64,000 nt of DNA, taken from the NCBI GenBank assembly GCA_044326545.1, contig JBIRBM010000010.1, positions 1-64,000 on the forward strand. Reading direction: 5' to 3'. Origin of the DNA: JANWJE01 sp044326545. Lineage in GTDB: Bacteria; Chlamydiota; Chlamydiia; Chlamydiales; Parachlamydiaceae. Shown here piece by piece: positions 33,683 to 43,183 of this stretch (position 1 is its first letter; the number at the start of each line of letters is the position of its first letter). The translations under genes and the position numbers were made by a program. The notes beneath the pieces were generated by a model. The model was given only the letters and a program-made list of their open reading frames with translations, did no database searches and was not told where the DNA came from.

Positions 33683-36673
33683 TTAATTTTGTCCATATTC
33701 ATAAGGTTTGACATAGATCCCCCATCTAAGATCGGATCGTGACCCATTGACCCATTGTTTCCAACTTGTCATTGGATAACCAATCGATCCTGTATAATCG
33801 AAACGCCACAATTCAAATGCACCGGTCCCTGGGTTAACGGTAAAGCCCAACATCTCCTTTACCCAATTTGTATCAGCAAAAAGAAGCGGGGAAGGCATTG
33901 CAAATCCAAGGGTTTGAGCGGCTAAACTAATGTGGAGATGCGGATCATAAGGAGTGGTCGTTGATAGGCTGCTAAAACAGACAAGAGCTTTGCATATCTC
34001 TTGTAATTGTTGAGCCCCGACAACAGAAAAAGATTCTGTAGATAAAGGGAGTAAATCAAATAATTCCATGATGCGCGACATATCGCTTGCTTGGAGCATC
34101 GGCAAAAACGAGACAATTTTTTCTACTCGATCTCTTAACTCATGGATGGAAAATAGGGGCAAAGAAGCATAAAGCAACGCATCAATTTCATCTTTTGATA
34201 GAATCGATTGATTGCGTTGCCCTAATCCTTTCTCGTGCTCTATTGTTTCAACCAGATATTGTCTAAATAAAATTGAATTCCATGATCCATCCATTTTCCC
34301 AAAAATGGAGATAAAGCGAGGCTTAAAGTTTTCCGGAATTTTTTCACACATCTTATCAAGCAAATAGTGGATCATGTCACGATTCAACAGGATCCGTTCA
34401 ACAAAAGATTCGATTGGACGAACCAGACGATCGCGAATATAGGTATAAGTAAATTCTTCGTGCATCCAAGCCTCTTTGAAAGGAGCAAGCATGGGTTTCA
34501 TTAAAAATGCATGAGTGGGAGATTGCATAAGGATTGCATGGCGCTTTCCTTTAAGAAAGGGATCTAATAATTGCCCGGGGATTGCCTTAAGGGTATCAGC
34601 CAAATAAACAAGCAATTCCATTTCACTTTCGACCCATTTTTCCACTTCTTTAGGCTTCTCATCAATACGATAATAACAGCTGACTAAAGTGTTCATCGTC
34701 CCTCCGGAAGTGTAGACCCAAGGTTTCTTTTCCACATATTCCATATGCTCAAGAGGATTTTTGATTAAAGGGGCCTGATGTGCAATTGCCATACGGTGAA
34801 AAGCACTTTGTAAAAATTCCTTTGTTTTGATGTGATGAATAATGCTCGTGACAACATCGCTAAGATCATGTGCAATGTTTTCCTCTTCTAGTTCGTGAGC
34901 GATATGAGGCTCCGTTGCAATAAAAAAAGAGGTTAATGCATCAACATATTCCTGTTCATTTTTAATACGAGTCCATAAAGAAGAGTTGCTTCTTCCATGT
35001 TTATACACGAGCCTAAAACCGGCGGGCGTATCATCAAAAGGACCTGTTACCACTTCTTGCATATCGGCATCATAAATTTCTTGGAAGTAATCTTTAAAAA
35101 GATTGACATATTGCTTGTAAAGGGTGTCGTAGAGATTAACAAGACAAGAGGCCCGGTGATGGGCAACATTCCGCTGCTCTTCTAAAAAATCAAACTCATT
35201 CAAACGGCTTTGATAATCAATCTTCAGCCACTCCACCTCTTTTTCAGTTGAAGCAGAGCGCATGCGTGCTTCAATGGTTTTGACTTGTGTATAGACACTT
35301 TCATATTCATATTGAATGTCTTGAACTTGTTGATTTGCGATCTCTAATTTTTTTTGAATGATCTGGTAAATCGATTGCCCTATTCCACCCGGTTCGTTCG
35401 TTTGAAGCCCTAAACTTGCATAGAGGTTCCACCTTGCAAATTCATACTTGATATCGGAAAACGAAGCGAGAGTGAATTCCCATGCTTTTAATAACGCGTT
35501 GTCAGACATGGCCTTAAAAGCATTTTTTGCTGCTTGAAAAATAGAAAGGAAATGGGCGCATTTTTGATCGTTCCTTGCCGGATTTCTCGCAATGGCAATA
35601 GGAACAAATAAGTCCTTTTGAATCATGCCGGGGTGGCGGCTCTCATACTCTTTCACTTGTTGATGCGTGATTGTCAAAGAGTGAAGCAAAACAGTCCGTA
35701 TGATCTCTTCTGCTGTCAATATACATTGAGATGCCGCCCCCCTTTCTTGAATCATCCCCTTGATCCATTCTTCTATCTGCCGGACTTTGTCCTTAACAGG
35801 ACGCTCCGATTTGAGCAATCCACTTGCCTCAAATGCGGCCATCAGTCCTGGAGAATACCAAATCTCTGGCATCATCCCTTTTGAAGAGATCTGCAGAACT
35901 AAAGGTTTTTTTAGATCACCGCTTCCCCAACTCGCACTTAAAGGGATAGAATTTTCAATTCCTCCATACGTGCGCTTTAACATCCCCGTTGCGATTAAAT
36001 CGAGCAAATCTCTGAGAAAAAGTTCGGGCTGTTCATCATGAATGATTTCAGCCGGAGCGGTTGCAAAACATGATCCCACATTTTGTCTTAGATAACAAAG
36101 CCAGGAGCAAAGAACGGCTTGGATTGTATGGGCATCGGTGATCGACACGCCGGGGGAAAGCTGCAGAGTTTGTCTAATGAGCTCTTCGGCCCATTGATGA
36201 GTGATTGGCCGAGTAAACATTTTAAGCAAGCGAGTCAACTCTTTTTGTGTTAGAAGTAATTTTAATACCTTTAGAATATGTTCTTGACGGCAAGCATCAT
36301 ACTGCCGGTTTGGCCCTAATGAATAGAGGTGTGCTTCATAATACGTGATCAAAGTGGGTAAAAGAGAGTGGTTGATCTCCCCCTTTTCATTGACTAATAA
36401 TTGAGCGAGTTGACGTGTCCGCAACACATTACGGACAGAGGTGCTCTCTTGAATCTGTGACCGGTCGAGCCGACGCGATAATTCTTCATACTCTTCTAAT
36501 ACTGATTGAAAAAGAGGATCATGTTGCGCCTCTCTTGTTTTACGCCCTTCTCTTGCAGCTAATGCAAATATTCTAGGATAGAAGAGGGGATGGTTGATGG
36601 GGGCTTTGACCGATTCTATGATTTGTTCGATTTCTTTTTTTTGCACAGGCGATCCATTTTTCAAGTTTGACAT
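33683..36673 (-). CDS. large protein with papain-like motifs
   Basis: A 996-residue protein without signal peptide or membrane segment. The motif LRQNVGSCFATAP at 195-207 resembles the catalytic Cys box of papain-type proteases (Q...GSCWA), with Cys202. Near the C-terminus PHLHIS (His 912/914) and FADTNW (Asn936-Trp937), followed by GFTVNPGTGAFELWRFDYTG, could give the His and Asn of the same fold. A coiled-coil-like stretch lies at about 425-500 (KLEIANQQVQDIQYEYESVY). The gene stands 13 bp after fumC, so the two may be cotranscribed. A cysteine peptidase activity is inferred from motifs only; the spacing between Cys and His is unusually large. Confidence 0.65.
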   Translation of the reverse strand: MSNLKNGSPVQKKEIEQIIESVKAPINHPLFYPRIFALAAREGRKTREAQHDPLFQSVLEEYEELSRRLDRSQIQESTSVRNVLRTRQLAQLLVNEKGEINHSLLPTLITYYEAHLYSLGPNRQYDACRQEHILKVLKLLLTQKELTRLLKMFTRPITHQWAEELIRQTLQLSPGVSITDAHTIQAVLCSWLCYLRQNVGSCFATAPAEIIHDEQPELFLRDLLDLIATGMLKRTYGGIENSIPLSASWGSGDLKKPLVLQISSKGMMPEIWYSPGLMAAFEASGLLKSERPVKDKVRQIEEWIKGMIQERGAASQCILTAEEIIRTVLLHSLTITHQQVKEYESRHPGMIQKDLFVPIAIARNPARNDQKCAHFLSIFQAAKNAFKAMSDNALLKAWEFTLASFSDIKYEFARWNLYASLGLQTNEPGGIGQSIYQIIQKKLEIANQQVQDIQYEYESVYTQVKTIEARMRSASTEKEVEWLKIDYQSRLNEFDFLEEQRNVAHHRASCLVNLYDTLYKQYVNLFKDYFQEIYDADMQEVVTGPFDDTPAGFRLVYKHGRSNSSLWTRIKNEQEYVDALTSFFIATEPHIAHELEEENIAHDLSDVVTSIIHHIKTKEFLQSAFHRMAIAHQAPLIKNPLEHMEYVEKKPWVYTSGGTMNTLVSCYYRIDEKPKEVEKWVESEMELLVYLADTLKAIPGQLLDPFLKGKRHAILMQSPTHAFLMKPMLAPFKEAWMHEEFTYTYIRDRLVRPIESFVERILLNRDMIHYLLDKMCEKIPENFKPRFISIFGKMDGSWNSILFRQYLVETIEHEKGLGQRNQSILSKDEIDALLYASLPLFSIHELRDRVEKIVSFLPMLQASDMSRIMELFDLLPLSTESFSVVGAQQLQEICKALVCFSSLSTTTPYDPHLHISLAAQTLGFAMPSPLLFADTNWVKEMLGFTVNPGTGAFELWRFDYTGSIGYPMTSWKQWVNGSRSDLRWGIYVKPYEYGQN

Positions 36674-36686
36674 TCACTTTTTTTCA

Positions 36687-38069
36687 TTATACCATTTTTT
36701 TTGGATCAACAAGATGATCGAATTGCTCAGCTGTGACAAATCCAAGCTGCAGCGCTGCTTCCTTTAATGTTAAATCATTTTTTAAGGCGTAATGGGCCAC
36801 TTGTGATGCTTTATCATACCCGATAAGAGGATTAAGTGCTGTCACAAGCATGAGGGATCGATTGACAAAATAGTCAATCTGCTTGTAATTGAGTTGCATG
36901 TCATCGATCAAAAAGACTCTAAAATGATGGCAACCGTCGGTCAGTAAACGGATAGATTTCATGATATTAAAGATGATTAAGGGCTTGTAAACATTCATTT
37001 CCAACGAACCGCCGCACCCTCCCAATGTGACGGCAAAATCATTTGCCATCACCTGTATGGACAACATAGACAGCGCTTCGCACTGAGTCGGGTTAATTTT
37101 TCCTGGCATAATTGATGAGCCGGGTTCATTTTCAGGAAGATGAATTTCCCCTATTCCACAGCGCGGTCCGGAACTTAATAATCTGATATCGTTTGCAATC
37201 TTAAAAAGAGAGTTTGCCAGAGTCTTCAATGTTCCGCTCAATTGAACGAGTGCATCATGAGATCCCTGAACAGTGAATTTATTTTCTGCTGTGACAAAAG
37301 GGAGCCCGGTCAACCTTGCGATTTCTTCAGCAACAATGTGGTCAAACCCTTTTGGTGCATGCATGCCTGTTCCTATTGCGGTTCCTCCAAGAGGAATTTG
37401 ATAAACGCTTTGAAGGCAATAATTAAGACGTTCAATATTGTCATTCAAAAGTCCAACGTATCCCGATAATTCTTGTCCAAACGTCATGGGGATCGCATCT
37501 TGAAAATGAGTTCGTCCAATTTTGATGATATTTTCCCACTTTTTTTGCTTTATCTCTATTGCATCGCGCAATTTTATCACTTCAGGAATTAATTTAAATT
37601 TTGTTCCCATTGCAGACACAATACACATTGCGGTTGGAAATGCGTCATTGCTCGACTGGGATTTATTGACATGGTCATTTGGATGGATCTCTGTATGTAT
37701 TCCTAAAGGTAATCCCATTAACTGTAAGATACGATTTGTGATCACCTCATTCATGTTCATATTAAATTGCGTGCCGCTTCCGGTCATCCAGATATGTAAA
37801 GGAAAATGATCAAGGAGTTTTCCAGACAGAATTTCATCGCAAACTTCGATGATCAGATTTTTATGGTTTTGCGAGAGATGGCCTAACCGATGATTCGTGA
37901 TGGCTGACGCTTTTTTTATGATTGCAAAAGCGGCAATCATCTCGGATGGAAAAATATCATCGCCAATATTAAAACAGTTGAGTGAGCGTTGGGTTTGTGA
38001 TCCCCAAAGTTTTTCAGAGGGAATATTGACTTCGCCTAAGCTATCTTCTTCGAAACGGAAATTTGCCAT
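36687..38069 (-). CDS. fumC: fumarate hydratase, class II
   Basis: Catalyses fumarate plus water to malate in the TCA cycle. 460 residues, the normal length. Motifs: SLNCFNIG, MNEVITNRILQL, SSNDAFPTAM, HPNDHVNKSQ, GRTHFQDAIPMTFGQE and the signature GSSIMPGKINPTQCEA. The substrate-binding TGSGTQFNMNMNE is intact. Tetrameric cytoplasmic enzyme. The TCA cycle gene is consistent with the aerobic chain encoded nearby. Confidence 0.97.
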   Translation of the reverse strand: MANFRFEEDSLGEVNIPSEKLWGSQTQRSLNCFNIGDDIFPSEMIAAFAIIKKASAITNHRLGHLSQNHKNLIIEVCDEILSGKLLDHFPLHIWMTGSGTQFNMNMNEVITNRILQLMGLPLGIHTEIHPNDHVNKSQSSNDAFPTAMCIVSAMGTKFKLIPEVIKLRDAIEIKQKKWENIIKIGRTHFQDAIPMTFGQELSGYVGLLNDNIERLNYCLQSVYQIPLGGTAIGTGMHAPKGFDHIVAEEIARLTGLPFVTAENKFTVQGSHDALVQLSGTLKTLANSLFKIANDIRLLSSGPRCGIGEIHLPENEPGSSIMPGKINPTQCEALSMLSIQVMANDFAVTLGGCGGSLEMNVYKPLIIFNIMKSIRLLTDGCHHFRVFLIDDMQLNYKQIDYFVNRSLMLVTALNPLIGYDKASQVAHYALKNDLTLKEAALQLGFVTAEQFDHLVDPKKMV

Positions 38070-38200
38070 GGTCTTCTCTTTATGTAAGCAATTAAGTATT
38101 GCTTACATCTTACTTGAATGTGGCAAATTTTTTAAGTAGACTTCTTTCGAAATTAATTTTTGGATATTTCAATCTGTTAATCAAATGGAGGCATGATGAA

Positions 38201-38285
38201 AGAGGGTGTCTAAAACATCTAGCTGCTTAAAGCCCACGTGAAAGCTCCAGAGGTTGCAAGCGGATAGATGTTTTAGACACCCTCT
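38201..38285. repeat. 85-bp MITE-like palindrome with perfect 21-bp ends
   Basis: Left end 38201-38221 begins AGAGGGTGTCTAAAACATCT; the right end 38265-38285 is its exact inverse. The centre is about 43 bp and not coding. A weaker relative of the end (AGAGTGTCTATAAAA) occurs at 38825. It lies between the genes at 38069 and 38323, both on the minus strand. Confidence 0.75.
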
Positions 38286-38322
38286 AAGGAAAAAGAGAAC
38301 AAAATGAACGAGCAAAAGATTG

Positions 38323-38730
38323 TCACTTTGAGGTTGAATGAATATAGATCAAATCATTCTTCCCATGCTCTTCTAAATAATATCGCCATTGTTCTGCTAT
38401 GACCCCAAACTCTTCTAGCAATTCTTTAAATTGATGGTGATCTAAATCTTGAGCGTGGCCTAAATAATTGAGTTTAACTTGGAAGTGTTCCTCATCTAAC
38501 GTAAGATAAGTGCGAACTGATGGGCGAGAAAAAGGGTATTGATGGAATAAGCAGCTTCTGACACTGCCGGGAATATAGTTTCCCCCTTCAAAAACTGATG
38601 CTGTTAGACAAAGTTTTGAAGATTGATCCACGATACGCACCATGACATTGGATCCCTCAAATGGAATCTTAATTAAATTTCCCTCTATCAATTGGTTTAA
38701 TATTTGTTGAACATCTTTTTCAACTAACAT
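38323..38730 (-). CDS. putative type III secretion chaperone (CesT-like)
   Basis: An acidic 135-residue protein. The size, the beta-strands in the middle (KLCLTASVFEGG, then VRTYLTLDEEHFQVKLNYLG) and the terminal helix QFKELLEEFGVIAEQWRYYL with a Trp near the end resemble SycE/CesT-type chaperones, which bind effectors for type III secretion. No motif makes this certain, and no effector gene is directly next to it in operon. Alternative: unknown small cytosolic protein. Confidence 0.5.
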   Translation of the reverse strand: MLVEKDVQQILNQLIEGNLIKIPFEGSNVMVRIVDQSSKLCLTASVFEGGNYIPGSVRSCLFHQYPFSRPSVRTYLTLDEEHFQVKLNYLGHAQDLDHHQFKELLEEFGVIAEQWRYYLEEHGKNDLIYIHSTSK

Positions 38731-38884
38731 AAATCTACCAACATTAAAAATATTAAAGAGATTTAATTCTAATCACTTCTTTCTTTTATTTTAATGAATT
38801 TGAAATTAAAAACAAACATTTAATAGAGTGTCTATAAAATGAGGCTGATCATGAGGCTTTGTTGCATCCATAGGCTAGGGGCAT

Positions 38885-39047
38885 TAGACTTCTTCGGACA
38901 CTTCATTGACTTGCTAAAACCGCCATTTTTGGCATCTTTTTTGTAAAATTTTTCGACCGTATGCACGCATACGCTCTCAACATTTTCAACACAATCTGCT
39001 CAAAAAAGGCAATTTTTTCAAGAAAAGCAAGTTTCCGAAGAAGTCTA
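38885..39047 (-). mobile_element. MITE family I, copy C (163 bp)
   Basis: About 97 percent like copy B by eye, same orientation. It is inserted inside an outer inverted repeat GCTTTGTTGCAT (38856-38867) / ATGCAACAAAGC (39051-39062), i.e. nested in another palindromic element. A palindrome family II half-site follows at 39063-39090. The region 38731-39245 has no gene. Confidence 0.87.
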
Positions 39048-39062
39048 TTCATGCAACAAAGC

Positions 39063-39090
39063 ATCGGATCAAAGATGTTGGACAGGTTCT
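39063..39090 (-). repeat. palindrome family II, half-site
   Basis: Minus-strand reading AGAACCTGTCCAACATCTTT then GATCCGAT matches the arms of the 47380-47453 palindrome with few changes. Confidence 0.55.
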
Positions 39091-39245
39091 AAGTTTTTCT
39101 ATTCCCAGAGGTTTGGCTGCAATCCATCTCTTCTTTTTACACGAATTGACCTTTTATTTCATTAATCTCATTTATTAAAAGGGCTCGCTTTGCTAGATTA
39201 CCATTCATCATTTTCTATTTAATTTTGCCAGTGAGCGACCCATCG

Positions 39246-41090
39246 ATGAGAGATGAACAACACGACAACATAATCGAAAGCTATCGAGAGCTATACGATG
39301 TGGCGATCCCCGATCTCGATTATTACTTGCGTCAAATTGATTGCCGTGACGGATGTCCAGTCAAAACAGACGGCAGAGGCTACATGCTAGCTCTACACGC
39401 AGGCAATCTTTTAGAGGGGTATAAAATCGCAAGGGGGCCCAATCCCTTCGCTTCAATTTGCGGGATGATCTGCGGCGCCCCTTGCGAAATCGCTTGCAGG
39501 CGCGATCGGGTCGATAAGACACTGACAATTCGAGCGCAAAAAAGATACTTAGATGAGTGGTTTGGCTTAGGAAAAGAGGCGCATATTCAATCATTAGAAT
39601 TCAGCTATGCTCGAGGGTCTACTCGACCTCAACCCAATGGGTTAAAAGTCGCCTGTATTGGAGCCGGTGTCGCCTCCATGTCGTGTGCACATGATTTACT
39701 CCGTTTAGGGTATGCCGTTGATGTGTTTGAAATGATGCGTTTACCGGGCGGAATGCTCGTCTATGGCGTTCCCAGTTATCGATTGAAAAATGAAGTGGCA
39801 ATGAATGAATGTTATGCGATCGAACACCTAGGTGCCAAGATTCATTACAACATGAAAGTGGGCCGTGACATTACCATGACGGAGCTCATGAAACGGTATG
39901 ATGCCCTCTTTATTGGGGTGGGTTTATGGAAATCACGAGAATTGCCCATTCCAGGGGCCGATGCTCCAGATATTATTCGTGGAATTGAATATTTGCGCCT
40001 AAGATGTACCGGAGAGCCTTGGAAAATAGGGAAACGACTGATTGTTGTAGGAGGAGGAAACGTTGCATTCGATGTGGCTCGCACGTCAGTTCGCAATGGC
40101 GCCCAACAAGTCACGATGATTTCCCTGGAGTCCCGCGATGAACAAACCGCAGACGAATTCGAAATTGAAGATGGAATGGAAGAGGGAATCACGATCATCA
40201 ACCGCGTTGGCCCCATCGCAGTTGAGCGGGATGGAGAAGGGAACATTTGCGGCCTCAGGGTTCAGCCGATTTATTCCCTTTTTGACCACACCGGTCGTTT
40301 TGCTCCCAAATACGTCCCAGACAGTCAATATGTCATCCCATGCGATGCGATTGCCTTGGCAATCGGTCAATCGATGGACTTAAGCCTCTTTGATGGATGG
40401 GATAAAAAAGAGGAGCTCATACTTGATCGCGGCGTGATTAAAACTGAAAAAGAGACGGGGCGTACCTCTGTCAAAGGGGTCTATGCAGGGGGAGACGCCG
40501 CTTTTGGGCCCGCATTATTTATTACAGCCATTCGGCACGGCCAAGAGGCGGCGCGTGCTATAGATGCTGACTTGCGTGGAACACGTCCCTATATGGAATT
40601 TGTGGGGGAGTTTACTGAAATTTCTCCCATGCGAGATAAATCTTATTTGCGGACAAAGTGGGCGCTTCCCTCTATGCAGCCTCCTCGCGTGAGAATCAAA
40701 AATGAAAATATGGTCGAAAATAACTACACGGCCCAACAAGTGCACGACCAATCCCATCGCTGTTTACAATGCCATATTTCACCTGTTTTCAATGGGGAAT
40801 TATGCATCAAATGCAATGGATGTGTAGATGTCTGCCCCTGCAACTGTCTCAAGCAAGTTCCGATCAGTAAACTTAATCTGGATTCAGCAGATGGCAAGCT
40901 ACGTCAAGCTGTTGACAACTATTATGGGATAGACTCCTTGAAAATGGATGATGATGATTTAGCTGAAATGGGAACCGCTATGCTCAAAGATGAAGATCTT
41001 TGCATCCGCTGCGGATTATGCGCTGAAAAATGCCCGACACAAGCTGTCACAATGGATGTGATGAATTACTCATTCCGTTGGATAGGTTAA
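39246..41090 (+). CDS. FAD/4Fe-4S oxidoreductase (GltD-like) of respiratory locus
   Basis: About 614 residues. The N-terminal alpha domain has the Cys pattern DGCPVKTDGRG ... CGMICGAPCEIACRR for iron-sulphur clusters. Then the FAD loop GAGVASMSCAHDL, the second nucleotide loop VVGGGNVAFDVARTS, and GVYAGGDAAFGP. The C-terminus holds two 4Fe-4S ferredoxin motifs, CIKCNGCVDVCPC and CIRCGLCAEKCPTQA. Relatives stand next to Rieske/cytochrome b genes in other phyla and probably pass electrons from NAD(P)H or ferredoxin to the chain. TTG (39225) and GTG (39231) starts are possible; ATG at 39246 (MRDEQHDN) is chosen by convention. Confidence 0.85.
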   Translation: MRDEQHDNIIESYRELYDVAIPDLDYYLRQIDCRDGCPVKTDGRGYMLALHAGNLLEGYKIARGPNPFASICGMICGAPCEIACRRDRVDKTLTIRAQKRYLDEWFGLGKEAHIQSLEFSYARGSTRPQPNGLKVACIGAGVASMSCAHDLLRLGYAVDVFEMMRLPGGMLVYGVPSYRLKNEVAMNECYAIEHLGAKIHYNMKVGRDITMTELMKRYDALFIGVGLWKSRELPIPGADAPDIIRGIEYLRLRCTGEPWKIGKRLIVVGGGNVAFDVARTSVRNGAQQVTMISLESRDEQTADEFEIEDGMEEGITIINRVGPIAVERDGEGNICGLRVQPIYSLFDHTGRFAPKYVPDSQYVIPCDAIALAIGQSMDLSLFDGWDKKEELILDRGVIKTEKETGRTSVKGVYAGGDAAFGPALFITAIRHGQEAARAIDADLRGTRPYMEFVGEFTEISPMRDKSYLRTKWALPSMQPPRVRIKNENMVENNYTAQQVHDQSHRCLQCHISPVFNGELCIKCNGCVDVCPCNCLKQVPISKLNLDSADGKLRQAVDNYYGIDSLKMDDDDLAEMGTAMLKDEDLCIRCGLCAEKCPTQAVTMDVMNYSFRWIG

Positions 41091-41093
41091 TCG

Positions 41094-41234
41094 ATGTTTT
41101 GGATGGTCATCAGTTCAATTGTTGCTGCATTGGGAGGATTGGCAATCTACATTTATTATTTGCGCAAGGGACAATTTGATGATGATGAAGCGGTGAAATA
41201 TCAAATATTTCGAGAAGATAACCCCGATGATTGA
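41094..41234 (+). CDS. ccoS: cbb3 oxidase maturation protein CcoS
   Basis: A 46-residue protein, easily missed: one N-terminal membrane helix (MFWMVISSIVAALGGLAIYI) and the tail YLRKGQFDDDEAVKYQIFRE. The GQFDD motif directly after the helix, then an acidic end, is the CcoS hallmark (usual length 45-70). CcoS is needed to insert heme/copper into CcoN. The gene lies 3 bp after the oxidoreductase gene and 13 bp before the Rieske gene; its presence in front of the bc genes rather than with ccoGHI is unusual. Confidence 0.8.
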   Translation: MFWMVISSIVAALGGLAIYIYYLRKGQFDDDEAVKYQIFREDNPDD

Positions 41235-41247
41235 GAGTAGATGAAAC

Positions 41248-41760
41248 ATGCCAAAATATAGAAATAGTTTAAATGTTGATCCACATGATCCAGATCCCCG
41301 TATGTCGCGACGCTCATTTTTGGCGTTAATCGGTGTTGGAGCCTGCTTAATTGGAGTCGGTCATCTAATGGGAGCCTCTATTTTGGGTTTTTTATATCCC
41401 AATGCAATGAAGATTGCCCCTAGCATCTTTTCAATTGGAAGACCCGAAGATATTTTGTCTCGGGAAGGAAAATTATTTAACCCAAAACAAAAAGTGTTTA
41501 TCGAGACGCAATCGGGAAAAGTGAGAGTTCAAACTGCCGTTTGCACCCACCTTGGATGCACAGTTAACATGTCAGATACAGGATATGCCTGTCCTTGTCA
41601 TGGATCAACTTATGACCGGCATGGGAAAAATACAGGGGGGCCCGCTCCCTCTCCCCTTGTCTATTTCCAAGTTTTTAAGGGCGCTTCGGGCGATTTAATG
41701 GTTGATAAATCAAAAACAACACTTGACTGGGATGCCGCATGGTATTCACCCAATGTTTAG
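41248..41760 (+). CDS. qcrA: Rieske iron-sulphur protein of bc-type complex
   Basis: A 170-residue protein with a twin-arginine signal/anchor (RMSRRSFLALIGVGACLIGV) and a Rieske fold. Box 1 CTHLGC and box 2 CPCHGS at about 109-131 bind the 2Fe-2S cluster; GGPAPSPL follows as usual. It takes electrons from quinol at the outer face of the inner membrane. Next to the cytochrome b gene. Confidence 0.94.
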   Translation: MPKYRNSLNVDPHDPDPRMSRRSFLALIGVGACLIGVGHLMGASILGFLYPNAMKIAPSIFSIGRPEDILSREGKLFNPKQKVFIETQSGKVRVQTAVCTHLGCTVNMSDTGYACPCHGSTYDRHGKNTGGPAPSPLVYFQVFKGASGDLMVDKSKTTLDWDAAWYSPNV

Positions 41761-41857
41761 AACCTCTCTTGCTATTTTTTTTCCTTTGGGCTTTGGTTAA
41801 AGCTCTCGAGGATCGAAAATCGCAAGCAGGTCAATATCTTAAAGGAGATTTTGATTG

Positions 41858-43183
41858 ATGACTGCCTTTCAAGGAAAAAAAAGGGAATCGTGGGGGGAAT
41901 ATTTGGCACATCTTCCCTCTCTTTTTGTCCGCTCCATTTTCCGCCATCATTACCCTAATAACGACGTGGATCGCTCAGAAATTATTTTCAAAAATTTCTT
42001 CCTCCATTTCCATCCCGTAAAATGCCATAAACATTCTCTCGATCCTTTCTACACTTTGGGATTGGGGGCAATTACAACCAGTTTATTTCTTCTGCTTAGC
42101 TTCACCGGCATCATTCTCATGTTTTATTATATTCCCGCAGAAGATCGCGCCTACGACATTATGAAAGATTGGCAAGACACGACTCCATTTGCCATGATGT
42201 ATCGCAACATGCATCGATGGAGCGCACACCTGATGGTTCTTTTTGTTTTCCTTCATATGTCGAGGGTCTTTTACACAGGATCTTACAAAGGAACGCGCCG
42301 CTTCAATTGGGTTATTGGGGTTATGCTGATGGTGTTAACGCTGCTGCTCTCTTTTACGGGGTATTTATTGCCTTGGGATCAATTAGCCTTTTGGGCGATC
42401 ACAGTGGGAAGTAATATTGCAGGATATGTCCCAAATTTGCCCGGATTTGAATATAATGTAAATCGCGTCATGCTTCTGGCCTCAACGGTTGTGGGACAAG
42501 ATGCATTAATCCGCTTCTACGTTTTACATGTCGCCCTGCTCCCTTTAATAACCGGAACGTTAATTGGCGTCCATTTCTGGCGTATACGCAAAGATGGAGG
42601 TCTTTCTCGTCCACCCGAAAGGTTTCGTCCCGCTCCTTACCGGGTCGTTCAACGCTCAGACACAAAAGAGTCCTTTGCGCCAGGTGTTAAGCGCACTTAT
42701 GGATTAATGGAATTGGTGCGAGGAACTTGCCCCACGGTAGACAAAGGGCCCTATAACTATGTCTTCACTTGGCCTCATTTACTTCGGGCGGAACTGATTG
42801 TCTTTTTACTCACAACAGCGCTCGTCCTAGCTCTCTCTTTTATCAACGCACCTTTAGAAGAACCGGCAAATCCAACAAAACCCACCAATCCTTCAAAAGC
42901 TCCTTGGTATTTTCTTGGATTACAAGAAATGGTTGCCTATAACGCTTTTTGGGGAGGTGTTGGAATTCCTGGGTTAATCGTACTAGGATTGATGTCCATT
43001 CCCTATTTAGATCGCAATCCCCATGGGGAGGGAGTTTGGTTCCACCGCAGCCGTTACCTAGCCATTTTTTTCTACACTCTTTTTATGACTTGGCAAGGGA
43101 TCTTGATCATCATAGGAACTTACTTTAGAGGAGCTAATTGGGGATGGATGTGGCCATGGACAGAGAATTTTGCAAGACATTAG
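41858..43183 (+). CDS. qcrB: cytochrome b of bc/b6f-type complex
   Basis: A 441-residue quinol oxidase subunit with eight likely membrane helices. Heme ligands: HRWSAHLMVLFVFLH (spacing 14) in helix B and HVALLPLITGTLIGVH (spacing 15) in helix D; a spacing of 15 in helix D is typical of b6f-like forms. The Qo motif PEWY appears as APWYFLG. The b6 and subunit-IV parts are fused. Start ATG at 41858 has AAAGGAG upstream; the TTG just before is not needed. The stop TAG is contributed by the end of MITE copy D (43181-43183), so the native C-terminus could have been changed. Confidence 0.93.
   Translation: MTAFQGKKRESWGEYLAHLPSLFVRSIFRHHYPNNDVDRSEIIFKNFFLHFHPVKCHKHSLDPFYTLGLGAITTSLFLLLSFTGIILMFYYIPAEDRAYDIMKDWQDTTPFAMMYRNMHRWSAHLMVLFVFLHMSRVFYTGSYKGTRRFNWVIGVMLMVLTLLLSFTGYLLPWDQLAFWAITVGSNIAGYVPNLPGFEYNVNRVMLLASTVVGQDALIRFYVLHVALLPLITGTLIGVHFWRIRKDGGLSRPPERFRPAPYRVVQRSDTKESFAPGVKRTYGLMELVRGTCPTVDKGPYNYVFTWPHLLRAELIVFLLTTALVLALSFINAPLEEPANPTKPTNPSKAPWYFLGLQEMVAYNAFWGGVGIPGLIVLGLMSIPYLDRNPHGEGVWFHRSRYLAIFFYTLFMTWQGILIIIGTYFRGANWGWMWPWTENFARH

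Noticed and set aside
38137..38152. TAGACTTCTTTCGAAA, like one end of MITE family I
   Set aside because: Only a single short end; no partner within 200 bp, so not counted as a copy.
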